Shown piece after piece: positions 1-8,177 of a DNA stretch of 64,000 bases; positions within the stretch are counted from its first letter, which is position 1, and each line of letters opens with the position of its first letter. The position numbers and the translations under genes were made by a program. This DNA comes from JAXLYE01 sp046351595. GTDB lineage: Bacteria > Myxococcota_A > Polyangia > Palsa-1104 > JAEUJZ01. The notes below the pieces were generated by a model. The model was not told where the DNA came from. It did no database searches and saw only the letters and a program-made list of their open reading frames with translations. The stretch spans positions 744,001-808,000 of the forward strand of contig JAXLYE010000005.1 of the NCBI GenBank assembly GCA_046351595.1. Reading direction: 5' to 3'.

Positions 1-204
1 GGCCTGATCGAAGCGGTGAACTCGCCCAAGCTCGACATCCGCTTCTCGTACACAAAGGGCAACGTCTTCGACAAGTCGAGCAAGCAGCAGCAGTCCGCCG
101 AGGCGGCGCTGGAGCGCGACATGGAGGTGCAGATCCGCCGCGCGCTCGCCGCGGGCCTGCACGCCGTGGCCGCCCCCGCCGCCGCTGCAGACAGCGCAGA
201 GTGA
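1..204 (+). CDS. C-terminal end of an unidentified protein (5' truncated)
   Basis: The reading frame is open from the first base of the window and stops with TGA at 202-204, so only the last 67 residues are present. They contain a helical stretch rich in Gln, Glu and Arg (for example KQQQSAEAALERDMEVQIRR) and end in an Ala-rich tail. The gene ends about 70 bases before the START-domain gene on the same strand. I do not recognise the family, and the missing N-terminus prevents a call. Confidence 0.6.
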   Translation, partial: GLIEAVNSPKLDIRFSYTKGNVFDKSSKQQQSAEAALERDMEVQIRRALAAGLHAVAAPAAAADSAE

Positions 205-271
205 GCGGCCGCGCCGGCACGCCGGCTCCGCTGTTGTGTCCGGGGCGGCAATCTCGCATGCTGTCGGCGCC

Positions 272-1186
272 ATGCCGACCTCCCTTCTCCGTCTGTCCCG
301 CTGGGCGCGCCCGGTCGCGCTCTGTGCCGCGTTCCTGCCGTCGCTGATGCTGCCGCTCGCGCCGCGCTCGCCGCTCGCCGCGTTCCTGGGCGGCACGGGT
401 CTGGCCGCGGCCGAGGAGCCCGCGACCGCCGCCGCGCCCGTCGCTGTCGCACCCGCCGCCGCACCCGACACCGCCCCTGACCCGCGCAAGGATCAGGGCA
501 AGGGACCGTGGGAGCGCGTCAGCACCAGCGACGGCATCCTCGTCGAGCGCCGCAGCGTGCCCGGCTCCAACCTCAAGGAGTTCCGCGGCCGCGGGCTCGT
601 CGAGGCGCCGCTCGGGCGGGTGCTGGCCATCATCCGCGACGCGCCGCACCGCTGCGAGTGGATGCCGGAGTGCCACTCGGACTACGTCGTCGAGGAGAAC
701 GAGGCCGAGCGCGTGCAGATCTCGTATCACCGCACCAAGGCTCCCTGGCCCGTCGCCGACCGCGACTCCACGAACCGCGCCGAGCTGCGCGTCGATCTGG
801 CCAAGCGCCGCGTCTTCCTGCCGTTCGAGGCCATCGCCCACCCCAAGGTGCCGCCGGTCAAGGGCGCGGTGCGCATGCCGTTTCTGCGCGGCCACTGGAT
901 CCTCCTGCCGGTCAGCGGCGGCACCGACGTCGAGTACCAGGTCCACGCCGATCCCGGTGGCAGCCTGCCCGAGTGGATCGCCAACCTCGCCTCGAAGAAG
1001 CTGCCGCTGCTGACGCTCACCGGGCTGCGCAAGCAGGCCAAGGTGCGCAGCTACCCCGAGTTCGAGGCGCAGATCGCCAACTCCACCGAGGCGAAGCAGC
1101 TGACGGCGTCCGGGGCCCGGCTGGACGCACCGGCGGCGGCTGCTGCCCCGGCCGCCCCCGCCCCGGCCGCCCCCGCGGCCCCGTGA
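272..1186 (+). CDS. Exported START-domain (lipid-binding fold) protein
   Basis: The product resembles StAR-related lipid-transfer (START) domain proteins, which bind hydrophobic ligands in a helix-grip pocket. From the ATG at 272 the first ~45 residues are hydrophobic and look like a signal peptide; a GTG at 236 would add 12 residues ahead of it, so 272 is preferred. A Pro/Ala linker follows. The START-like domain covers roughly residues 85-270, with GPWERVSTSDGI, a conserved RCEWMPEC segment and WPVADRDS, typical of bacterial START proteins. The C-terminus is an Ala/Pro tail. It is convergent with the response regulator at 1218-1895. The periplasmic location and lipid role are inferred from family and signal peptide; the ligand is unknown. 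Confidence 0.75.
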   Translation: MPTSLLRLSRWARPVALCAAFLPSLMLPLAPRSPLAAFLGGTGLAAAEEPATAAAPVAVAPAAAPDTAPDPRKDQGKGPWERVSTSDGILVERRSVPGSNLKEFRGRGLVEAPLGRVLAIIRDAPHRCEWMPECHSDYVVEENEAERVQISYHRTKAPWPVADRDSTNRAELRVDLAKRRVFLPFEAIAHPKVPPVKGAVRMPFLRGHWILLPVSGGTDVEYQVHADPGGSLPEWIANLASKKLPLLTLTGLRKQAKVRSYPEFEAQIANSTEAKQLTASGARLDAPAAAAAPAAPAPAAPAAP

Positions 1187-1217
1187 GCGCCCGGCCAAGC
1201 GGCCAAGCCGCGTCGGA

Positions 1218-1895
1218 TCAGCGCCCGCGCCCCGGCAGCCAGCCGCAGCCGCGCGCGAAGCGCACCACGTCGGCGCGCGTGCGCAGGCCGAGCCGCTCCA
1301 GGGTTTCCTGCTGGCGCTCGGCCAGCTCGGCCGGCTCGAGCCCGAGCTCGGCCGCGAGCTGCTTGCGGCTCTGCCCGGCCGCCAGCCCGTTGAGGATCTC
1401 GGCCGCGAGCCCGCTCGGCGCTTGCGGCAGCGGCGCCGGTGCCTGGCTCGCTTCCGACGCTACGCTCGCCGGCTCGCGCTGCGAGTCCGCGACGTCGCGG
1501 ATGATCCGCACCAGCGAGTCGCCGACCTTGCGCTTGACCACGTAGCCCGCGGCGCCGGCGGCGCGCATCTGCTCGACGTAGGCCTGGTCCTCGTGCGCGG
1601 ACAGCGCCAGCACCTTCGCCGTCGTGCCGCTGCGCCGCAGCGCCGCCGTGACCGCAAACCCGGACAGATCCGGCAGCGAGATGTCCATCAGGATGACGTC
1701 CGCGGCGCGCTCGGCGGCCAGCCGCAGCAGCGACGCGCCGTCGGCCGCCTCGCCGACGACCTCGAGGTCGGGCTCGGCCTGGATCAGCAGCCGCAGCGCT
1801 CCGCGCACGCCGTCGTGGTCATCGCACAAGAGGATGCGGATGCGCCGCGCCGCGGTCCCGCTCGCGGCGCCGCCGCTTGTTGCCCCGCTCTTCAT
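1218..1895 (-). CDS. NarL/LuxR-type response regulator
   Basis: This 225-residue DNA-binding response regulator is the output partner of the adjacent histidine kinase. The receiver domain (about residues 18-140) has the acidic pair DD near residue 25, the phospho-acceptor Asp71 in VILMDISLPD, and the conserved Lys in VVKRKVGD. After a Pro/Ala-rich linker, a LuxR-type helix-turn-helix starts near residue 165 (EILNGLAAGQSRKQLAAELG) and ends with LRTRADVVRFARG. The ATG at 1893-1895 overlaps the kinase TGA as ATGA, so the two are probably translationally coupled. The targets cannot be read from the sequence. Confidence 0.88.
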   Translation of the reverse strand: MKSGATSGGAASGTAARRIRILLCDDHDGVRGALRLLIQAEPDLEVVGEAADGASLLRLAAERAADVILMDISLPDLSGFAVTAALRRSGTTAKVLALSAHEDQAYVEQMRAAGAAGYVVKRKVGDSLVRIIRDVADSQREPASVASEASQAPAPLPQAPSGLAAEILNGLAAGQSRKQLAAELGLEPAELAERQQETLERLGLRTRADVVRFARGCGWLPGRGR

Positions 1896-3571
1896 CGTCC
1901 CGCCTCCCGGCGCAGCGGCAGGCGCGCGATGAGGCACGTGCCGCGGCCGACCTCCGACTCGATCTCGAGCTCGCCGCCGATCAAGGTCACGCGCTCGCGC
2001 ATGCCGACCAGGCCGAGCCGCCCCGCGCCCGCCTGCCCCGGCTCGAAGCCGCGCCCGTCGTCCTCGACGATGACGCGGGCCGCGCCGTCCTTGTGGGTGA
2101 CGACGACGCTGACCTGCCGGGCCGCGGCGTGCTTGGCGATGTTGGTCAGCGCCTCCTGCACCACGCGGTAGACCACGGTCTCGACCTCGGGCGGCAGCCG
2201 CTCCAGCCCCAGCTCCTTTGGATCCGGCGCCTCCAGATCGACGGGCACGTGCGTGCGCGCGGTGAAGCCCGTGGTCAGCTCGCGCAGCGCCGCGGTCAGC
2301 CCGACGTCGTCGAGCGCGGTGGGCCGCAGGCGCACGGCCAGGTCGTGCACCTGGCGCCCGAGCTCGGCGGCGACGCGCTGCAGGTCGGTCAGCCGCTCGG
2401 TCGCGGCGGGCGAGAGCGGGCTGGCCGCGGCCACGGTGTGCACCGCGAGCTGCAGCTCGGCGAGCAGCTGCCCGGTCTGATCGTGCAGGTCGCGGGCGAT
2501 GCGGCGGCGCTCGTCCTCGTGCGCGGTGTCGAGCTGGCGCCGCAGCTCGTTGCGCGCGAGCTCCGCCGCCTCCCGCTCGCGCGCTTCGGCCCACAGCTGC
2601 TGCACCGCGTGCGACAGCTCGGCGGTGCGCTCGGCGACGCGGCGCTCCAGCTCGTCGTTCGCCTGGCGCAGCGCAGCCTCGGCGCGGGCGCGCTCGACCG
2701 CGGCCCAGGTGCGCTCGGCGACGTCCAAGAGCAGCTGCAGCTCGGCGCCCGAGAAGGCGTGGGCCTCGCGGTAGTGCAGGAAGAGCACCGCCAGCAGGCG
2801 CCCGCCCTTGACCAGCGGCACGTTGACCGTGGCGCCGAGCTGCAGCGCCTCGTGCGCGCGCCTCTCCGCCTCGGTCAGCGTCGGATCGTTGGCGACGTCG
2901 GGGCGCACTACGGTGCGGCCGGCGCGGAACTCGCGCAAGAGCGCCGGGCCGTAGTCGTCGTAGCGGTAGCGCCCCTCGATGCCGGGCACGCCGTCGGTGT
3001 AGTGGCGCGTGACGACGATGGTCTCGTCGTCCGCCTGGTCCTCGGCGTAGCCGACCCGGCTGGCCTGCAGGTGCTCGCCGAGCAGGCGCGTGGCGACCTC
3101 TTGGATCTCCAGCGGATCCGCCAGCGGTCGCAGCGCGTCGCTGAGCGCGAGCAGGAACGCCTGCCGCTCCTCGCCCCGGCGCAGCCTGTCTTCGCTCTGC
3201 CTCCCGGGATGGATGTCGATGCTCATCCCGGCGTACCGGACGACGGCGCCGTTGGCACCGCGCAGCGGCGTGGCCCACAGGCGGGTCCAGCGCCAGCCGC
3301 CCTCGGCCTGCCGCTGCCGCAGCGTGACGTCGATGATGTAGCCCGCGGCCACGGCCTCACGCCAGGTCCGCTCGGCGTCGGCGCGGTCGTCGGGGTGGAC
3401 GGCAGCGAGCCAGCCTGCGCCGCGCCACTCCTCGAAGCTCTGCCCGGTGCGCGAGCGCCACGACGGGCTGTCGACCACGAGCTCGCCGTCGGCGCTGGCC
3501 TCCCAGAGCGCCTGCGCGTACGACTCGACGAGCCGGCGCAGCGCCTCGCCCGGTGCGCCCGCACCCGTCAT
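1892..3571 (-). CDS. PAS-GAF sensor histidine kinase (HisKA_3 type)
   Basis: This 559-residue soluble sensor kinase is paired with the NarL-type regulator directly downstream. Domain order: a PAS-like segment near the N-terminus (WRSRTGQSFEEW, then VHPDDRADAERTW and GYIIDVTLRQR), a GAF-like domain in the middle (LGATVNVPLVKGGRLLAVLF), a coiled coil, a HisKA_3 phospho-acceptor box (RRRIARDLHDQTGQ), and a HATPase domain with N box (EALTNIAKHA) and G boxes (DDGRGFEPG, GLVGMRERV). No membrane segment is seen, so the signal is probably cytoplasmic. The ATG at 3571 is chosen because the upstream part of the open frame is Arg/Pro-rich and unlike a PAS domain. The stop overlaps the regulator start by 4 bases. 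Confidence 0.87.
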   Translation of the reverse strand: MTGAGAPGEALRRLVESYAQALWEASADGELVVDSPSWRSRTGQSFEEWRGAGWLAAVHPDDRADAERTWREAVAAGYIIDVTLRQRQAEGGWRWTRLWATPLRGANGAVVRYAGMSIDIHPGRQSEDRLRRGEERQAFLLALSDALRPLADPLEIQEVATRLLGEHLQASRVGYAEDQADDETIVVTRHYTDGVPGIEGRYRYDDYGPALLREFRAGRTVVRPDVANDPTLTEAERRAHEALQLGATVNVPLVKGGRLLAVLFLHYREAHAFSGAELQLLLDVAERTWAAVERARAEAALRQANDELERRVAERTAELSHAVQQLWAEAREREAAELARNELRRQLDTAHEDERRRIARDLHDQTGQLLAELQLAVHTVAAASPLSPAATERLTDLQRVAAELGRQVHDLAVRLRPTALDDVGLTAALRELTTGFTARTHVPVDLEAPDPKELGLERLPPEVETVVYRVVQEALTNIAKHAAARQVSVVVTHKDGAARVIVEDDGRGFEPGQAGAGRLGLVGMRERVTLIGGELEIESEVGRGTCLIARLPLRREAGR

Positions 3572-3818
3572 CGCCGCCGCCTGCGCGGGCGCCTGCCCCG
3601 CGCGCCCGGTGTGCCGGCCGCGCGGCCGCGATCGGCGGGCCTGGCAGCGGCGGCCTGGTCGACTGTGCACTCCATGGGGCGCTGCATAACACAGCTCTGC
3701 CTGCGGGAGCCGCGGCAGAATCGGGCCGCGCCCGCGAAGCCACGCTGCGAAGGCCACGCTGCGAAATAGTGCCCGCGTCCGGGTCGGAGCCGGCGGGCGC
3801 GGCGCGCTCAGCTGCGGC

Positions 3819-4973
3819 TCACCACGACGCGGTCAGGATCTGCAACGTCTGGTCGATGCCGGGGCGGCCGCTCTGGCTGGTCAGGCGCACGCACGAGTCG
3901 CCCATCGCACCCTCGAAGCCCTCCAGGTTGACCTTCTTGTCGTGGTAGTTTGCGCCCGAGGCCACCGAGCACACCATGTTGTCGCGGATCGAGACGCCCG
4001 AGACCAGGCCCTGGCCGCTGGTGCGATCGATGTTGTTGTACAGCGACTCGCCCCACAGCCAGCACGGGTAGGTGCGGCCGCCGCCGGAGTAGAACGTGTC
4101 GGAGCCCTGGCTGCTCCAGATCACCAGGCGCGAGTCGCCGCCGCCCGAGTAGAAGTAGACGCTGCCGCGATCCAGGTAGCTCGGGCCGCCCACGGGCACG
4201 AGCTTGCGCCACGAGCAGCTGCCGCCCGCGCACTCCTCCTTCCAGCGCTCGATGGTGTACTGCCCCAGGTAGTTCTTCGCGTACGAGCTGCCGGTGGTGT
4301 AGAGCGGCACGCTGCCACCGGTCTTGGGGCGCGCCTTGATCGCGTCGAGGCCCGCGGCGGTGAGGGTGCCGTCGCAGGCGGGGCCCGGGATCCGGCACGT
4401 GCGCTCGATCGTGGTGTGCCGGGTCGAGAGCCGGTGCGACTGCACCTTGCTGTAGTCCCGCAGGCCGGTCGCGTCGACGCGCACCAGCGTGAACGGCAGG
4501 CCGGTGCCGGGCAGCTCCAGCGCGCAGCCGGTGCCGGGCGGGTCGAGCACCGTCGCCGCGCTGACGACGAGCGAGAAGACGTACTCGCCGGCGACGATCT
4601 TGCGGTCGACGTAGATGTTGTCAAAGGTCAGCGAGGTCTTGTAGCCCAGCGTCGGCTGCGCGCCGCCCGCGAAGAAGACCAGGAACTCCTTGGTGAAGTC
4701 CACGCCCGGCGGCACCGAGCCCAGGAGCGTGCTGGCATCGGCGGCGCTGCGGATGACCGCGGTGAGCGGGCGGGTGAGCAGCGCCGCGGGGATCGCCACC
4801 GTGTCGATCGGCGTCACCTTGGGCAGCACGAGCGCGCTGGCCACCGCGCCGACCTGCGGGTCTGCAACCTCGGCGACGGCGGCGGGATCGGCCGGGCCGC
4901 AGCCGCCTGCCACGGACACGAGCAGGGCGAGAGCGAGGCCGGCGTGCGCAGAGCGGGACGTGTACGCAGTCAT
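3819..4973 (-). CDS. Myxobacterial lipoprotein of unknown function
   Basis: This 384-residue exported lipoprotein starts at the ATG at 4973, preceded by a strong ribosome binding site (AAGGAGGAACAC). The signal peptide ends in a lipobox (LVSVAGGC) followed by GPADPA. The body is Gly/Ser/Thr-rich with scattered Cys pairs, and includes repeated YFYSGGG / TFYSGGG segments and WLWGESLYNNIDR. The C-terminal half resembles ADYC-like myxobacterial lipoproteins in style (a Cys-rich secreted module of about 200 residues), but I saw no ADYC motif and do not assign a family. Upstream at 5088-5099 is a small inverted repeat (ACACT-TG-AGTGT) that may belong to its promoter. Function unknown. Confidence 0.75.
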   Translation of the reverse strand: MTAYTSRSAHAGLALALLVSVAGGCGPADPAAVAEVADPQVGAVASALVLPKVTPIDTVAIPAALLTRPLTAVIRSAADASTLLGSVPPGVDFTKEFLVFFAGGAQPTLGYKTSLTFDNIYVDRKIVAGEYVFSLVVSAATVLDPPGTGCALELPGTGLPFTLVRVDATGLRDYSKVQSHRLSTRHTTIERTCRIPGPACDGTLTAAGLDAIKARPKTGGSVPLYTTGSSYAKNYLGQYTIERWKEECAGGSCSWRKLVPVGGPSYLDRGSVYFYSGGGDSRLVIWSSQGSDTFYSGGGRTYPCWLWGESLYNNIDRTSGQGLVSGVSIRDNMVCSVASGANYHDKKVNLEGFEGAMGDSCVRLTSQSGRPGIDQTLQILTASW

Positions 4974-5255
4974 GTGTTCCTCCTTCGCGACGGACCGTCG
5001 CCAAACCGCTGAAAAGACCGCTGCAGACCGCGGAAGATCTGGGCGGCGCGGCCGGTCGGCTCCTCTTGATGTCTCCCCCCAAGGAAGACACTTGAGTGTT
5101 TTAAGGGATCGCTCCGCAACGGTAAACTCGCGTTCCCAGAGCGAGGTTTCCGTCGGAAAATGGCGATCCGGCCCGCACCCTTTCATGTTCCGGGAGCGCG
5201 ACGGGAGTTATTGACAGAATCATCAATAAGCGCCGTCCTGTCCCTCAGCCGGCGC

Positions 5256-6377
5256 TCAGTGGACGAACAGGGGGTGCCAGTTGGGGCCGGGTGCGGTGGT
5301 GACCTGCTTGAGCGCCGGCCGCGCCCGATCCGCAGGATCGGCGACGAAGATCTGGGTGTCGCGGGCGCGGGGATCCGGGGACGACAGGGTGAAGGCCAGG
5401 CGCGGCGGGCGGCCGGGGCGGCTCCACGTCGGCTCGCCGGCGCGGCGGTCGGGCGGGGTCGCGAGCTCGCTCTCGACACCGGTCGTTAGGTCGACCAGGT
5501 GGATGCGGGCGCCCAGGCGCGGGCCGCGCAGCACGAACGCCAGGCGGCGGCCGTCGGGCGACAGCGCCGGCTGCTCCTCGACGACGAGCGGATCGAGGTC
5601 GCGGCGGCTCGCGCGGCGCGGCTCGGAGCCGTTGCTGTGCACCGAGTAGATGCGGTCCGCGCCGTCGCGGTCGCTGACGAAGAAGACGCGGCGGCCGTCG
5701 GCGCTGCAGCGCGGCTGCCACTCGCTGCCGATCGAGTAGGTCAGGCGGCGCACGTCGCTGCCGTCGGCGCGCATGCGGTACAGCTCCGAGGCGCGGTCGC
5801 GGCTGGAGGTGAAGGCGACCAGGCCGCCGCGCGCGCAGGCGTCGGGCTGGAAGTTGCCCTCGCGGTTGCGCGTGAGCTGGCGCAGGCCGGCTCCGGTCGC
5901 CGTCGCCGTCGCCGTCACCGTCGCTGCGGGGGCCGGCGTGAGCGGCAGCAGGAACAGGTCGCGCAGCCCCTCGGACTCGGACTCGAACAAAAGGGCGCGG
6001 CCGTCGGGCAGGAAGCTCGGGTTGAGCAGCGCCGCGCGCGGCGGACCGAGCGGCTGCGGCGCCGCACCGACCGGCGCCAGCGGGAAGAGCAGGAAGCGGA
6101 AGCGGCGCTCGCCGCGCGCGGCGTCGCCCTCGCCGCGGGTCACGAGCAGGGCGCGGCCGTCGGGCGTGACCGGGCCGTTGACGTCGTCGGCCGGGCCCGC
6201 GGTCAGGCGGCGCTCGCCGCGGCCGTCCGCGCCGATCAGGTAGACCTGGCGGTTGCCGTCGCGCTCGGAGAGGAACGAGAGCAGGTCCTGGGCCCGCGCC
6301 GGGGTCGGCCCCGGGCCCCCGGCCGCAGCGACGAGAGCGAGACCCGCGGCGAGCGCGGCGCGGCGGCCCCGGGTCAC
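5256..6377 (-). CDS. TolB-like beta-propeller (WD40-like PD40 repeats) exported protein
   Basis: This 373-residue exported protein is built of WD40-like Tol repeats. The preferred start is the GTG at 6375-6377, which begins a signal peptide (VTRGRRAALAAGLALVAAAGG) ending near PARAQ; longer upstream starts only add low-complexity residues. PD40-like blades are visible as FLSERDGNRQVYLIGADG, FTSSRDRASELYRMRADGSD, FVSDRDGADRIYSVHSNGSE and ALSPDGRRLAF. A short alternating TA/TV run near the middle matches a gtcgcc microsatellite at 5901-5925. The gene starts 4 bases after the stop of the amidase gene, so the two form an operon. A periplasmic scaffold role is inferred from the fold; it lacks the N-terminal domain of canonical TolB. 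Confidence 0.75.
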   Translation of the reverse strand: MTRGRRAALAAGLALVAAAGGPGPTPARAQDLLSFLSERDGNRQVYLIGADGRGERRLTAGPADDVNGPVTPDGRALLVTRGEGDAARGERRFRFLLFPLAPVGAAPQPLGPPRAALLNPSFLPDGRALLFESESEGLRDLFLLPLTPAPAATVTATATATGAGLRQLTRNREGNFQPDACARGGLVAFTSSRDRASELYRMRADGSDVRRLTYSIGSEWQPRCSADGRRVFFVSDRDGADRIYSVHSNGSEPRRASRRDLDPLVVEEQPALSPDGRRLAFVLRGPRLGARIHLVDLTTGVESELATPPDRRAGEPTWSRPGRPPRLAFTLSSPDPRARDTQIFVADPADRARPALKQVTTAPGPNWHPLFVH

Positions 6378-6381
6378 CGCG

Positions 6382-8004
6382 CTACTCGACGCGGATGGCG
6401 TCGGCCACGACCTGGCTGCCGGCCGTGGTCCAGCGCGAGACCGAGACGCGGTTCCAGCCCGCGGTGAAGCTGTAGCGGCCGAGCGAGACCCACTTGCCGC
6501 CGTCGACCTGCTGGTTCTTGTAGACGGTGGCGAGCTTGGTGCCGGCGGCATCGAAGATCACGAACGGCGCCGTCGTCGTCCGGTCCGTGGCCGCGGTCCA
6601 CCAGGCGAAGACCTCGCGGGTGCCGGCGGCCGCGAGCTGGAACTCGAAGCTGACCGAGTCCGCGACCGAGTCGGTGGGCGCGACGAAGTAGCCGCTGCCC
6701 CAGTAGCCGGCGACGTTGGTCGAGGACTTCCAGCTGGCGCTGCCGGCGACGATCCGCGCGTTCGCGCCGTTGTTGTCCTGGTTGCTGTCGACGATGATCC
6801 CGGCGGGCGGCGTGCCGCCGACGCAGGTGTTGATGCGGTTCATGTAGTCGGCCCACGGGAACTCGCGGCCGGGATCGTTGGCGCGGTTTGTGGGGTCGGG
6901 CTGGTAGTGGCCGATGATGTGCTCGCGGTCGCGCACGATGCGGTTGCGCTTGACGATGTCGCACGACAGCTTCGCCGACGCCGCGATCTGGCCCTCGGTC
7001 CAGCGGTTGGTGCCCTCGTAGGGGAAGCCGCCGTGCTCGATGCCGACGGAGCGGCCGTTGGTGGGCAGGCCCTTCCACGGCTTGCCGACGTGGTGCGCGG
7101 TGTCGTCCTCGTCGACGAGCGCCAGGATCTCGGCGCCGTCCTCCTTGACCACGTAGTGCGCCGAGGTCTTGTTCGGGTTGGTCGGGTACGGCGTGGTCAG
7201 CCAGCCCCAGCACCCCGAGTATCCGCCGGCGCAGGTGTGGATCACCAAAAGCTCGACGTCGTAGGCGCGGCCGCTGGTGAAGTTCGAGCTCGGGGCCGGC
7301 TTCCAGCGCGCGCCCGAGTAGTAGACCGACGGCCAGTCTGTCCCGGTGCGCGGCGCGCCGGGCAGCAGCTGCTCGGGCAGCTCGGGGCGGGGCGCGAGCT
7401 TGAGCCCGTGCAGGCGCTGCGTCTCGTCGGACAGGCCGGTGCGCAGGGTGCGGTAGACGCCGCCTTCGACGTAGTCGGCCTGGCTGTCCGCGCCCGGCAG
7501 GCCCGAGTAGCGCGCGACGGCCGGGGCCCAGGCCGCGAGGTCGGAGCGCAGCCCGGTGCCAAGGCCGAGCGCGTCGGCCTCGGCGCGCAAGAGCGCGGCG
7601 GCGGCGCGGATGTTGGCGACCGGCTCGCTCTGCGCCGCCTGCAGCGTCACCCCGGCGAGCTCGGCGCCGCGGCGGAGTCTCTCGCCGCGCAGCGCCATCA
7701 CGCCGTAGGCCGGCTGGCCCTCGAAGGCGTCACCCGCGGTGCCGGGCACGAAGTAGAAGTTCGTCTCGGTGCGGGCGATGGCGATGAGCAGCTCGGCCGG
7801 CACGCCCGACGCCTGCGCCGCGGCGGCGAAGGCCGCGCCCAGATCGACCTCAGCCGGGCGGGCGGCGCGCTCGCCAGCGGCCGGCTCCGCGCCCGACGGC
7901 GGCAGCGACGGTGCCGGGCCGGCTTCGGGCAGCGGCCCGCCGCAGCCGATTCCCAGAGCCAGCAGCGTTCCAGACAGGGATCGGGGGAGCTTCCGCGCGC
8001 GCAT
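6382..8004 (-). CDS. Peptidoglycan amidase lipoprotein with lysozyme-like and golvesin-type domains
   Basis: This 540-residue predicted cell-wall hydrolase starts at an ATG preceded by AAGGAGG. The N-terminus is a lipoprotein signal (LLALGIGC). Residues ~55-190 resemble a lytic-transglycosylase/Slt module (ELLIAIARTETNFYFVPGTAG, YGVMAL). The centre is an N-acetylmuramoyl-L-alanine amidase (Amidase_2/PGRP) domain with zinc-ligand-like histidines in LLVIHTCAG and IIGHYQPDP, plus SAHYVVKEDG and GIEHGG. The C-terminal ~130 residues match the golvesin/Xly carbohydrate-binding type (GYWGSGYF, EVFAWWTAATDRT, WVSLGRYSFTAG, VVADAIRVE). It lies 4 bases upstream of the TolB-like gene. A role in peptidoglycan turnover or predatory lysis is inferred. 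Confidence 0.85.
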   Translation of the reverse strand: MRARKLPRSLSGTLLALGIGCGGPLPEAGPAPSLPPSGAEPAAGERAARPAEVDLGAAFAAAAQASGVPAELLIAIARTETNFYFVPGTAGDAFEGQPAYGVMALRGERLRRGAELAGVTLQAAQSEPVANIRAAAALLRAEADALGLGTGLRSDLAAWAPAVARYSGLPGADSQADYVEGGVYRTLRTGLSDETQRLHGLKLAPRPELPEQLLPGAPRTGTDWPSVYYSGARWKPAPSSNFTSGRAYDVELLVIHTCAGGYSGCWGWLTTPYPTNPNKTSAHYVVKEDGAEILALVDEDDTAHHVGKPWKGLPTNGRSVGIEHGGFPYEGTNRWTEGQIAASAKLSCDIVKRNRIVRDREHIIGHYQPDPTNRANDPGREFPWADYMNRINTCVGGTPPAGIIVDSNQDNNGANARIVAGSASWKSSTNVAGYWGSGYFVAPTDSVADSVSFEFQLAAAGTREVFAWWTAATDRTTTAPFVIFDAAGTKLATVYKNQQVDGGKWVSLGRYSFTAGWNRVSVSRWTTAGSQVVADAIRVE

Positions 8005-8114
8005 CGTCGCCTCCTTGGTTGTGCTGCGCGGACTATAGGAAGAGGCGGCGCACCGGTGCAACAGCGGATGAGGTGACGCGCCGCGGCATACGCGTGCGGA
8101 GCGAGCGGTGGCGG

Positions 8115-8168
8115 GGAGACGGAGACGGAGACGGAGACGGAGACGGAGACGGAGACGGAGACGGAGAC
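8115..8168 (+). repeat. (GGAGAC)9 hexanucleotide array
   Basis: Nine perfect copies of GGAGAC lie in the gap between the start of the amidase gene (8004) and the end of the fibre-protein gene (8178). The array is not inside a supported coding frame. It is the first of several short G-rich tandem arrays at gene boundaries in this window. Confidence 0.97.
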
Positions 8169-8177
8169 GGGAACCGA

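Noticed and set aside
1877..3769. Long plus-strand frame opposite the histidine kinase
   Set aside because: It is Arg/Leu/Ala-rich shadow sequence opposite a kinase with all catalytic boxes; such open antisense frames are common at this GC content.
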